From: Voacanga thouarsii
Lineage: Eukaryota > Streptophyta > Magnoliopsida > Gentianales > Apocynaceae
Assembly: GCA_026120185.1 (NCBI GenBank)
Contig: JANUWF010001497.1
Span: 3,646,501-3,710,500 of the forward strand
Direction of reading: 5' to 3'
Length of the DNA: 64,000 nucleotides
Shown here: positions 1 to 11,585 of the stretch, in pieces
How positions within the stretch are numbered: the stretch's first letter is position 1
How the letters are laid out: the number at the start of each line of letters is the position of its first letter
The notes under the pieces: model-generated
The model's database searches: none
What the model was told of the DNA's origin: nothing
The model's input: only the letters and a program-made list of their open reading frames with translations
Position numbers and translations under genes: made by a program

Positions 1-1000
1 GCTTTTCTCGTACTTTTCATACCACAAGAACAACACATCTTTTCACAGTAGCCTACTCAAAAGTGAGGCAAAAGTTGAAAACCCTTTTATGAATTGCCTA
101 TAATATCTGACTAATCCCAAGAAACTTTTAATTTCTGTAACAGTCTCAGGTTGTTTTCAATTTTCAATAGCTTCCACCTTGCCATGGTCCACCTTAATTC
201 TTTCCTTAGTCACAACGTGCCATAAAAACGAAACTGTATCCAACTAAAAATTACATTTACTGAGCTTAGTGTACAGTTGGTGATCCCTCAACTTTTCCAA
301 AACTAATTTGAGGTGTTCTGCATATTCCTTCATGCACTTGGAATCAATCAATATATCATCGATAAAGATCACAACAAATTTGTCCAGATAAGGTTGGAAT
401 ACACGATGCATCAAGTCTATAAAAGTTGTAGGAGTTTTAGTCAATCTAAAGGGCATCACAACAAACTCACAGTGCCTATACTGGGTGTTGAATATAGTCT
501 TAGGAATATTTTCCTCCTAGATTCTCACTTGGTTATAACCTTGCCTTAGGTCAAGCTTAGAATAACAACTATCCCTCTTAATTGATCAAACAACTCATCA
601 ACGAGTAGGAGTAGATATTTATTCTTAATTGTCAGGTTGTTTAAACCACGATAATTAATATACAAACACAGTGTCCTATCATTTTTTTCATAAATAACAC
701 CGGTGCTCTCCATAACGAAGTACTTAGCCTAATATATCCTTATCCCAACAACTCCTCCAACTGTTCCTTCAACTCTTTGAGTTCCGTAGGGGCTATTTGG
801 TATGTAGTCTTGGAAATCGGTTTGGCTCCAAGCACTAAGTCAATGGTAAACTCTATCTCTTGAGATAGGGGTAGGGTTGTCAATTCTTCAAAGAAGACAT
901 CAATAAATCCGTTCACCACAATAATGTTCTCCAAGGTACTCTCTTTTGTGGGTTGATTGATCAAGTAGACTAAGTAACCTTGACATCCCTTCCTAAGCAT
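1..1000 (-). pseudogene. gypsy reverse transcriptase region (partial, broken)
   Basis: Read from 1000 down to 1, the sequence matches the pol of the second gypsy element at 49650-50640. At 1000-740 is the linker before reverse transcriptase, with [13 protein letters not shown]. At 459-244 is the RT palm, with [20 protein letters not shown] and the active-site FIDDILI. At about 85-1 comes the connection to RNase H, with GFSTFASLLSRLL followed by a stop where the relative has Arg. The part between about 740 and 460 is shifted or interrupted, so no single frame covers RT. It continues past the window start. Confidence 0.8.
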
Positions 1001-1036
1001 TTTTCGGGCCTTTGCTCCCGAGACTAAATACTTCTA

Positions 1037-1722
1037 TTATATCACCTTAACTCCCCAAAATTCTAAAACACCCTTTTCCGGTCTAAGGAACTGTACCGAC
1101 TTATTTTTGTAATCTACTCGAGCACTATGCTTGGCTAACCAATCCATGCCTAGAATGATGTCGTAATCCTCAAAAGGTATAATAATGAGATCCTTAGGTG
1201 ATTTCTCTCTTCCTACTTCAACCTCACACCCTTTAATAATTTCCCCTACTTTTACGGATTTTCCCAGAAGCATGCTAACCAAAAGAGTATATGGCGATTC
1301 TATGCCAACAAATCCCATCTTATATGCCCAAGATTTTTTCATGTATGAATAGGTGGAACCAAGATCTACAAACACATTTACTTTGCAATTTTGAATAAAA
1401 AGCATACCTTCAACTACTACGGAGTCAGCTCCTATCTCTCCGCAATTCAATGCAAATACTTTAGCTTTCACCTGTGGCTTGTGGTTGTTCCTTCCTTGGA
1501 CTACGCCATACCACGGTTCGCTTGGTTCATTGGTGGAGCAGGGTTGCCACAAGTGTTGAACTGTAATTTCAGACATTTGTCTCGAAAATGATTGGGGTCT
1601 CCACAGTTAAAGCATCTTTTGGTTGCATCCTTATGCCAACAATCTTTCTCTTTATGTCCTCTTTTTCTATAGCAATAGCAAATTACTTCGTTTTGCCCAG
1701 TCCTGATAAGGTTTGTCCTCAC
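1037..1722 (-). pseudogene. gypsy zinc knuckles and aspartic protease
   Basis: Frame 1722-1501 holds two CCHC zinc knuckles of the nucleocapsid. The second, CFNCGDPNHFRDKC, is intact. The first has lost its second Cys (CYCYRKRGHKEKDC). The overlapping frame 1576-1037 is a retropepsin-like domain that starts near KPQVKAKVFALN and ends near ILGMDWLAKHSARVDYKNK. Its catalytic loop reads VDLGSTYSYM where active copies have D-S/T-G, so the protease is probably inactive. The two frames overlap by a frameshift that has split the original single gag-pol ORF. Confidence 0.75.
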
Positions 1723-4223
1723 TTGCTTTCCTTTGTTTCTCCCTTACGGTCCAACTGGCCTTTTTATGAGAAATTACGTGTTGGGTGGGAAGGTCCTCAT
1801 AGCAAGTCAACTCTTATCCTCGTTTTCTATTCTTGTGGTAGCATCCACAGCCAGCAGCATAATGTTGGAAAGTATGCCTTCAAAGATTATGTATTTTGTG
1901 TAAATATATTGTAATAAAAAATTTATTCATTCAATTTATTTTTTTTTTATATTATTGCATATTTAAGGTCTAAGTATGACAAGTAATGGTTTGTGTTAGG
2001 TCGTTCTTCACAGTAAGGTATAAACCATGGGTTTTTGTCATACAAGTAAAATTGAGTCCTCAGTCATTTGATGAAATTGAGCATTTCACCAAAGTAAGAA
2101 TATTATGCCATGAATTCTAAGGATGAATGATTTACATTAAATCAGTGAGTTGTTCACTCACATTACTGGCATAAGCGTATTTTGAATGTATAGAATTGAA
2201 CCTGTAGTTGTGGTCTTTCTTAAAGTATTATAATTATAGAGACCAGACTATTACTGCTACAGCGTGAACGGATATCTTCATACTTGCGTATGAGTTAGTG
2301 GTCTAGCGAAGCTAAGATCTTGTACTTTGATGTATGTTGGGTGAGATTTCTTTTGTGAGACCAATAACCTTGTACGTTGGGTGTAATACTCTAATTAGTT
2401 AAAACGGATTCATGCAACAAAGTTTCTAGCTTTGTTTTGTGAAATTAAATCGTTCACTTGTGATTGTTTAAGATAATCTAATAATCCAGGGCCTTGGAAA
2501 CGTGACTCTAGAATGTGTGCTTTTGGGTAGATTTCAATGATAAGCAAATACATTTAAATAAGTCATGGATTATCGGACTAGAGATCTAATGATAGTAGAT
2601 ATCTTTGAGATGCGTGTTAATACATTTATCCTGTCTCATTGATGAGTGTTACATAGAGGGGTGTTTTCGTCATTTCACATGTAGGTCGGAGACATTCCTT
2701 TAGCAATATTATTCTTGGGGTCAATATTTTCATATGGTGATAAATGAGAATATTTAAAATGGTAAAATGCAACTATTTAATAGTAAAGACATTTTGATCA
2801 TTTTAGTAGTCATGAATAATATGCCTCTTGGTCCCTAAAGTAGCTCAAGTTACCTTGGTGTTATTTCGGCACAATCTGGACTTAATAGATAATTATTTGA
2901 AATAGAATAAAATTTATTCTAAGAGTCCAATTAGAATTAATTAATTAATTTTGAATTTTGATAAGGCCCAGAAAAGATAATTAATTAATTAAGAAGATTG
3001 GACTAGAATAAATTAATTAATTGCGCTGATATATGTTGACATATATTAAGAGTCTAATTAGAATTAATTAATTGGTCTTGGGTATTTAATGAAGTCCAGA
3101 AAAGGTAATTAATTAATTAAGAGGATTGGACCAATCTTAGATTGGTTTATGAGCACAACACCAATCCCATTAGGGCTTAGTGTTTTCGGCCATTAGGGCT
3201 TCATCAAGCCCTAAGACTGGTTAGAAAATAAGAGGGAAAAGATGGAAAAACAATTACTAACATTATTTTAGGGTTCTTCCCACTCTGTGTGTACCGTCTC
3301 TTCCTCTTGTTGTCGCTCTTCTCTTCTTTCTTCCTTGGAGATATTTTGATTATCAAAAGAAGGAGCTTTCACCAAGCTAATCTAAGAGTAAGGTAGAGTC
3401 ATACTCCAGAAGATGAAGAGAGGAAGATTGGAGATGTTTGATGCATAGGAGTAGAAGATTGGTAGGAATACCGATCGAATCGCAGGCGCCTTCTTCTCTT
3501 CTTCCAATGCAAGTTCCAATGCAATCCAGGCCTTCGTTGGTTAATCTGTGGCAAAAAAGAAAAGTAATTACTCTTTCCCAGATGTGGCTCGAAAAACTGA
3601 AAAGTTTCTGTTGCATTTTCTTTGATGTTTTCTGTTTTGATCCTTCACATAAGTGGTCGGCAAAAACAGCGCTATGGCTCTTCTTAGGTCTTGCCTCAAG
3701 CCCTTGATGAATTGGTGAATTCAGTTTTGCTCTGTGTCTACCAAGTGATGACAATACTTTGATAATTTGCTAAATGCACTGCATACTGTGCCACTGACAT
3801 GTTGTCTTGCTTTATGTTCTAAAATTCATTTCCCTTTTCTCAATAATCCATTGCGAGATGAATTCTGCTCGAAAGATTTCCAAGAAATAATCCTAACTCC
3901 ATTCCTGTTCAGTCTGCTCCCAAATCTACCCGTATCCATCAATCTTAAGCCGGTCCTCTCAAGTAAAACGCTGTAAATTTCACCATCCTCTCCTCCGTGT
4001 ACTGTAAGGTAAGAGAAATGTCTTCCATTTGTTCAATCTATATCTCAACTTTCTGTTCTAGTTCTGCTTCACCAAAATATAGTGGTGGTTGAAACTTGAG
4101 AAAGCTTTCAAACATCTCATCGTCGCCTTGTGGGGCCCTACATTCTATCAAATTTTGCAGAATTTCAGTCATTCGACCAAAGGCTAAGGTAATAGTGACC
4201 TCCTCGGGAACCTCATTTTCCAA
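1723..4223 (-). pseudogene. gypsy gag, split by a solo LTR
   Basis: The gag lies in two blocks. Block 4223-3653 includes MENEVPEEVTITLAFGRM and further on the HQFIKGLRQDLRRA stretch. Block 1857-1723 includes LLAVDATTRIENED. Both align with gag of the Tekay element at 48180-48800. They are separated by the LTR at 1863-3647 and its target duplication. Removing the insertion brings the two halves together one base out of frame, so gag was already frameshifted or became so later. Confidence 0.7.
1858..3652 (+). mobile_element. Solo LTR of an Angela-like copia element
   Basis: The LTR spans 1863-3647 (1785 bp), begins TGTTGGAAAGTATGCC and ends in CA. It is flanked by a perfect 5-bp duplication CATAA at 1858-1862 and 3648-3652. 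No internal domain is present, so this is a solo LTR left by LTR-LTR recombination. It shares several blocks with the solo LTR at 45404, for example the stretch around TTCTTGGGGTCAATATTTTC. The Angela/Tork assignment rests on the terminal sequence and length and is inferred. Confidence 0.85.
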
Positions 4224-4725
4224 TCCACTTCTTTAGGTCTTGGTCTCTCGTTTTATTTGCCCAGTGGGGGTTTTGGGGCAGGGTTGTTGCCATGGGGTGG
4301 TGGTCCTCCAGCTATGTCACCCACAAGATGTACCATTAATCTTCATCTTTATGCCATGATAACATTTTATTATGCAAATGTTGTTGTGAGCAGGGCTTGC
4401 AAAAATTTATATGGTTATAGGTAGTGCATGCATGATCTGATATGTGCAAAAAAAAATAAAATTATAATACAACAAGCAAACAAGCACAAAAACCATCATC
4501 ATTTCATAATTGACCACTATCAAGTATGTGATCATGCATCCCATATATATACCAAAAGAGCAGTGGTGTTTAAAACATCCATGCATACACGAGACCATAG
4601 TAGGTAAGTTCTTAACTATTTAGGTTAGCAATTAATCATGTAGATCAAGAATCCAAAAATAGGTGTTTTATACATCACCTAAGACGTTAGTCCCCTATCT
4701 TCTAATTTCCTCCTTAGCTAATAGT

Positions 4726-5092
4726 CTAGTACTTCTCAGAGTCACTATCGACATCATCCTTAGCCTCAGAGTTCTCTTCAATCTTAGCTCTCTTCGCGGG
4801 CCTACTCTTCTCGGAGTCTTCTTCAGCCTCCACTCTTGGCTCCTTATACTCCATCGCATCAAGACCCTTGCTCCTTGATGTTGGGGGTTCCTCAGATAGC
4901 TCCACCTTAGGTTCAGCAGCCACCTCACCTTCATTCTCCAAAGACACTTCTATGATCTCAATCACATTCTTCTCTTAGGATTCTGAAGCAAAAGAATCCT
5001 AAATAAGGAGAATATGGATCTACAACCTCTAGTGGTGGTCGCCAACAGTACGGATTCACAGTTGTACGCGCAGTGCGCAACATCCTTGCCAT
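4726..5092 (-). pseudogene. Acidic leader ORF upstream of gypsy gag
   Basis: Downstream of the primer-binding site, a start at 5092 gives MARMLRTARTTVNPYCWRPP, which resembles the start of the leader ORF at 47309 (MVRKLRTVRKGQ). After a frameshift near 4970 the frame 4965-4726 gives a strongly acidic tail rich in Glu, Ser and Asp, ending DDVDSDSEKY. The function is unknown. Its presence in two separate Tekay copies in this window suggests it belongs to the family. Confidence 0.5.
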
Positions 5093-5298
5093 CCTGCAAT
5101 AATTATCATTTGCTTAGTCCCAAAAAGGCTTACCAAAATAAATCACCAAATAAGGCAAGATTAGTTTAGACTTAGAAATATCTGATTAGGATTCCTACCT
5201 AGGCTTTTCTAAACTTACGCTAATTCGGACGTAAACCAAACTCTCTTTAAGGTTTTAATCAAATCCTAAATTTTTAATTCACACCTAGGCTTTCTAAA

Positions 5299-5317
5299 CC
5301 TAGGTTCTAATACCAAT
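5299..5317 (-). other. Primer-binding site of the minus-strand gypsy element
   Basis: Immediately inside the LTR the minus strand reads ATTGGTATTAGAACCTAGG, a decayed form of the initiator tRNA-Met site TGGTATCAGAGCC seen in the other elements here. It fixes the orientation of the element. Confidence 0.75.
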
Positions 5318-8300
5318 TGTAATACTCCTTAAATAAGTGATGTAAATGACTAGGGATGTCGCCCCGTCCTTTTGGACCAGAGGGGTCTTTATAACAAGGA
5401 ATTAATAAATAAAAGAAATCAAGGGAAACTAAATACTTGAGTAGAACTCAAAGTTGGAATTTAAATTTACTATATGGATAAATCCTTAGTACTTAGCACA
5501 CCACAATTGAGCCTCGTTGGCAAAAATAAAATATAACAAGATAGGGTAGAAATATCAAAGTATTAAGACTTAATTCTATTACAAAATGATCTTTAGCTCT
5601 CGGTCATGATAATCTTAGATTACGCTGAAAATCATAGTCTGAAAATTCGTGTGAGATTATAAATAATCTCAATAAGTCCATAGTGTGTAAATGGCAGTTA
5701 AAAAATCAATGGCATGATACATGAATGTAATAATTCAAATGGATGCAATCATCAGAAAGTTAACATTTTATGCACCTCAAATTTCATTACCAAATTTTGG
5801 AAGAAATTCAACAAGTATCATCAGGTACGATACCTAGAAAAGAAATTTTTTCGGGTAAATTATTTCCAATCAAAAACTTAATACGAATGTTTGTTGCAGC
5901 AAAGTCTTGGACCCGTCATTAACAAGCTATGTTGTGTATCGAGACTACACATCTATGATATTTTACAAATATGATTCCAACATAATCAATGCCGAAATAG
6001 CACCATTGGTAGGATATATATCCCTCCTGAGAGAATACCCCGCCATTCCTTTCATATATAAACAGATCGGATGTCCCACATCCATCCTCCTATTCCCCTT
6101 AAGAACCATGTTGCTATCTAAGTACTTGACTCAATTATTAGGATTGACGCCCCGTTTGAAAAAGATAGTTTTCTAGAGACGGCCAATCAACCAGAATTCT
6201 CTCCTGATCTAACGAGAGCTAGTCATATAGCCTCATCCCTTGAGTACTTAAACCTAAAACGATGCGGTTCAAGAAATTCCCATTCCAATATGGAATATAC
6301 AATTTCAATTCCAAAATTATTGTTCCAAATTCCAAAATATAGTGTTTTCCAAATTTATCCTGACCAAAAAATGAAAATCATGATTTCTTCCTAAAATTTT
6401 CCGATGGTAGAAAATTCCTTCATCCATTCTTTTAATATTTGTTTAAAGTGTAATAAATTATGCAATTTTATAATTTCCCTCGAAGGAGATATTGATAGGA
6501 GACAAATGTCATGCTATGATTTTAGCAATTATGTACATGAATGAAAATTTGGAATTAGGCACAAACATTGATTCATGGCTCCTAATCAAACATTGCATTT
6601 CATATGAAAATTCTCTAAGATTCATCATGCGAAATTTTCATATAGGAGTCATGATGTAAGTAAGGGTGATACCAAGCACAATAAAATGAACTATTCCAAA
6701 ATATTATTTAAAATAGTATGAAAATCCTATCATCATGTTTTCATGATCATATGATTTCTTATGAAATTACTTTATATAAATGAGTCGTGAGATGCAAGGA
6801 CTTGCCTCTTGTCCAAAAGGTTAGCAAAATAGTTTCAAGTTATCTTAGGTACTTCTTCCTTCTAAGTCCAACTCCAAATCTAACATAAATTTCATAAGAA
6901 TTAACCTCTTGTCCACAAATCCATAAGAGCATTTCAAATAAATCCCGAAGAGGGAACAGAGATTACTTATACTCGAGTAATTTACTATTTGTTAACGCTA
7001 ATCTTAATCACTTATACTAACATTAACAAACCTAGACTCCTAATTAGTCAAACAAACGCCAATATAATTTTTCCGATGTAGGTTAGGAAAGGAAAGCATT
7101 TTGCAAATATTAAAAAAAAAACCTTTGAGACTTCATACATATAAATTATTAGGGTTTCATTACTTCAAAATCAAGTAATTATTAGAGCATGAAAACCATA
7201 AGAAATATATTTCTAGTAAATCAAAATATCCCATGAAATTCATGTAAGTTCATTTTAATTCAGCTATAGTAATTTCCAAGGAAAAAATTTACATTCCTTA
7301 CTTCTAGATTAAAACTCTGTTTTCAAAGCAAATTAAGAGTCTCAAAGATTGACATAATTTACTAAGAAAAATATTTTATTTCGTAATGAATATTTCTAGT
7401 TTGATACCTCTAGATGTTAGGTAAATTATCATGTAATCCTTTTTCCCAAAATTCTTTTGAATAATTAGTCAATCAATTTTTAAAATGGAGTTCGCTGGAA
7501 CAGTAAGCATACTGGAGCAACGATTTCAAAAATTTATATATCAAAATTTATAAGGAATTTTTTAGTGATTCTTGAACCACAATTTTCCTACAGCTCAAAG
7601 TTTGTTCTGTAAAAAATTAAATCCAAAACTCCAATAGCAAGCACATTTTTTGGGAGTTTAAACTTGGGTTACAAACAAGGGTTCTCTAGCAAACTATTCT
7701 AATTCAACATCACACCACATTTCCACTCACCAAACTCTTATAAACCCTCAAATAAGCTCCCATTACATGCTAGATCCTATAAAACATCATGCACAAGTTC
7801 TCATTATCATAATATGGCTTAAAAACCCAACACCCAAACTAAAATAAAAAATTTCAATAAGCATTTTGTTTTCCCCAACATTTATCTTAAAAAATAAAAA
7901 ACACCAAAACTCATCCAACTAGTCAAAATAAACACCACACACATAGGGCCACATTTCCACGATATAAATACAATTTTATTCATCAAAATTTGAAGCATTC
8001 AAAGCATAGTATCATTGAGCAATACTAAACAGAATTTTGGCACTCATAGAATAACTTTCGATTTTGAGAAGAAAATTACAATGAGACAAGCATTTCATTC
8101 ACAAAACATCAACTCTCAAGTAGTTTTACATCTTCTTAGACTTCATTTATCATGTCCCTATGGAGAAGTCACACAAATAAGGCATCAAAGCCATTTTTTC
8201 GAAAAGCTGGTAGTGCACTCAGTTTTCTGTTTTCAAGCTTATTAAGTGAGCAAAAATGGATTCTTAACATAAAGGACTTCATTTTTCATATCATATACCA

Positions 8301-8716
8301 AACCCCTAACATAAAGATAATAATTTTGCATCACATACTTCCACCCATAATGCATAAAACATTCCAAAATGCAAACTGTCCAATATAGACATTTTCGGCC
8401 TTATGGAATGAACAACAGAGGAAAATGATTTCTTTGCCTATCTCTTGTAGCTTTAATCTTCTACAATGAAACATGATAAGATGAAGGCTTGATCTTCAAG
8501 TTCTTGGCCCTCTTATGGAATGTTTTTGCAAGGAAATTTTCAAGAAACAAAATGGAGGAGGTGAGACTATGTTGTTTTCGATCACAAGAAAAAGAAATGG
8601 AAGGGAAGATGATGATGTTACCTCAAACTTTTAACTCAAAACCATAGGAAAATATCTCTTCTAACCTCCAAGGAGTGATGCTAGCTTGATGAAGATGGAT
8701 TGCAAGGGAAATAATT

Positions 8717-8757
<41 letters not shown>

Positions 8758-9180
8758 TGTGTTTTCGGTTGGGTAGGGAAGAACCCAAGCTGCCAGCAAC
8801 TTGTCTCAAAAATGTTTTTGAGACAAAGAGAAGGAAGGTGGTGGTCGACTAGGGTGGAGTGGGAGGAGGAAAAGAATGATTTTATACAAGGATTTTTTAG
8901 TATTCAAGGATTGAGATGAGTTCATTTAAATATACCCTAAATTCAAAGGCTAAGATGAATAGTATTTTGTTGGGTTAAAATGATCAATGAATCTTGGATA
9001 TGGGTCTTAGGTCAAATAATGAAATTTGGTCAAGTAGTCAAAATTAGTCTTGACACGAAATTTGACCAAGACTTTTTAATTAACAAACAAGGCTAAACTC
9101 CTAATTAAAATTAAATTCGTTCAAAAGGGTATTTTTCACAAAGGGAGGTTCATTGTTATAATATTATTTGAAATGTGACA
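5318..9180 (-). repeat. 5' LTR of the minus-strand gypsy element
   Basis: The 3863-bp LTR runs on the minus strand from TGTCACATTTC (9180) to GGAGTATTACA (5318), so its ends are TGT...ACA. Its 3' border is fixed by the primer site. The outer border is inferred from the terminal TGT and was not confirmed by a second LTR. It contains no supported gene; short ORFs in it are chance. It holds a GT microsatellite. Confidence 0.75.
8719..8755. repeat. (GT)n microsatellite
   Basis: About 18 uninterrupted GT units inside the gypsy LTR. The Cys-Val ORF that crosses it is an artefact of the repeat. Confidence 0.95.
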
Positions 9181-9232
9181 AAATAATTAATTTGACTAAA
9201 TTGTCTACTACAAATAATACCTATACACACAC

Positions 9233-9267
<35 letters not shown>

Positions 9268-10216
9268 GCACAATTACTTATGTATAAATCACCTACTACA
9301 AACCATACAAATAATTAATTTAATACACTTACTTTCTCTATGAGAAATTACATAAAAGGTACATGAAATAGCCACATGTAATGCATCTAATTTATGAAGT
9401 AGGATTAATTCGATCAAGTAGTTAATTCTGTAGCACTCAATTTAGTAGGGCTTTACATTCTGAGTACTTGAAGATGTGGTATATGCTAATTGGTTTCTAG
9501 TATGGTTAACCTATTTCGATTTAATTATAACTAATTTATTTCCTTCCATTAAAAATACATGGTACATTAACAGTTCTTAAATTAACATTCTTGATTCTTT
9601 AAAATAATACGTAAATTAATGATAAAGGTTAGTGAAGTAATAATGATAATAGTAAAATTTAAAAATAATATATATTTTTTTGAATATCCAAAACGGCATG
9701 TTATTCAAATAACACAAAAAACTCCTAATAAAAATGGTAAGAATAACAAAACGATAAGTAAAATTTGCCACTTGTATATTAAATTTGAAATTTATTATTT
9801 GTTGAAAGCTGGGAGGGTTGTTAAAACAATTTTGTGATAAGTACAATTGTAGCATTCAAATACAAACTCATGGAACCATACTTTTGCATTGGAAAAAGTT
9901 ACCACTGTTATAAAATTAATTACGATCAAAATTCACACAAGTAACTACTTTGATTGATACCTCTTTGACAGCACAATATTTCTCCGTACCAATATGATTT
10001 ATGGGATGTTATCTGAATTGTTTTCCTCTTAGCCTTTAAAAGATGAAGCTAACCATCCGCATCATATAATTTCGTACTTTTAGATCTTAATGTGGAAAAA
10101 CTTCCGAAATTTTTGGCACATATCTTTGGTACTACTTTGAGATATGCTGAGCATGACAGCAAGAGAAAATTCAATGTCATTTAAGACGTGGCTCATTTCA
10201 AATATTACTTCAAAGA
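9181..10216. other. AT-rich intergenic DNA with an (AT)n microsatellite
   Basis: I see no gene. A short CA run leads into an (AT)n tract at about 9236-9265. The overlapping short ORFs at 9616-9855, one on each strand, are low-complexity and have no recognisable domain. Confidence 0.6.
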
Positions 10217-10836
10217 ATCGCAACCATAATTCTGAAAATCGAATTGGATCAGCCAGTTCAACTTGTCGGATCGAAACTCGTTACTTGCTGGTCTAATTGT
10301 ATCTTATGAATCGGGGAATATAAGAACCAGCCAAAAGCCATTTGAACTAGTCAAAAACTGAATGAATTAGTTACGGTTTTTGCGATCCACCGGTATAATA
10401 AAAATTATGTCGTTTTAGATCTTAAAAAAAAAGGAAATAAATTCGTCTCTTTTAAATTCTACTCTCAGACGCGATTATATATTTTAGATTTTAATTATAC
10501 TAATTTGGTAATAATATTGTACTAGGACGGTATATTTCACTTGTTTATATTTGACATTGAACTATTATTGTATTGTTGTATTGTGTATTGAACTTATATC
10601 TTATACCTTTTGACAAATAACTAATTCATTCTTGTTTAAAATCTATTCGTTTTAAGAGACATCTTTTATATTGTTTTATTTATTTATATTTTTTGATAAA
10701 TATATAATAGTGAATAATATTTTAATATTAAAAAAATATTTAATTACATTTCGGTTCAATCACGGTCAGACTTGTAAATCATTGAACCTGTTACCGCTTC
10801 ACCGGTTCAATGACCGATCTAATTTTAGAACCTTAA
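10217..10836. mobile_element. Possible non-autonomous hAT-like element (degenerate)
   Basis: The ends are imperfect inverted repeats: TTCTGAAAATCGAATTGGATCA on the left against TTCTAAAATTAGATCGGTCA read inward from the right. Repeated CGGTTCAAT/GGTTCAATGACCG motifs lie near the right end. Flanking CCATAATT and CCTTAATT could be a decayed 8-bp duplication, as made by hAT elements, though the frame of the ends is uncertain. No transposase is present. Confidence 0.35.
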
Positions 10837-11585
10837 TTGCTACCGAATTGAATGCTATGAGAATGATTTGAAATCCACCATTTTAACCTTGCATTTAGAG
10901 AAAATCTACTTCAATCCAACACTAACAAAGAAAATACTATTAGCCAGTCTTAAATATTACATAAAGGATAACGGAAAAGAGATATTGAAAAACGAAGAAA
11001 TTGCAAGTTAGAAGCTATCTCAGTCAGCTAACCAACCAATTCCTTGACTCCCCATGAAAGTGAAAGATGAACGACATCTTAGAAATAGTACATTCTTAAA
11101 TTAAGTTACTAAGGTCTAAGATTAAAATTGTAATCTTTTCCCGAGTTATGTAAGTCATGTCTGGAATTACTAGAAGTATACCTGCTATGGCTACAGTAAG
11201 CAGAGATGTATATGTATTTCTTTTTCTTCATCGAGATAGACAATTTATGAAACATTCATTCAACAAGAGTAAATAATAATTTGTCTCCTCCATTTGAAAA
11301 CCAATTTGTCATTGTATTTGCATTTTGTATATTGTCTTGGCATTGACAATATTTTTATCATGATCAGCTACTATCTTGCCCCCTTTCTACAGATAGTAAT
11401 TGCAATACATTTGCAACTAATGATTGCAAATATAATAAAAACAGAATAAAAGTAGACAACAATGAAAGAATATCTTATATGACAATTGCCAATTTTTCAT
11501 GCGTTGATTTCACTAGTGGATATTCACTACCACCACCAGAAAATAAAAATAAATAAAAAATCAAACCCCCATATTTTGGATCAAT
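10837..11585. other. 3' flank of the CCD gene
   Basis: AT-rich sequence downstream of the CCD stop codon on the minus strand; it should contain the 3' UTR. I could not pick a convincing polyadenylation signal and see no other gene. Confidence 0.5.

Larger units (their letters stand above)
1..9180 (-). mobile_element. Tekay/Del-like Ty3-gypsy retrotransposon, 5' portion
   Basis: The element reads on the minus strand: 5' LTR at 5318-9180, primer-binding site at 5299-5317, a leader ORF, gag with zinc knuckles, protease and reverse transcriptase. RNase H, integrase and the 3' LTR lie beyond the window start. The LTR end shares the block around TGGACGGGGCGACATCCC with the Tekay element at 41624-58771, and the proteins align with it, which supports the family call. 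A solo copia LTR has inserted at 1863. Many stops, frameshifts and a decayed primer site mark an old, dead copy. Confidence 0.85.

Noticed and set aside
8719..8919. ORF starting with a Cys-Val repeat
   Set aside because: It is a translation of the (GT)n microsatellite inside a gypsy LTR.
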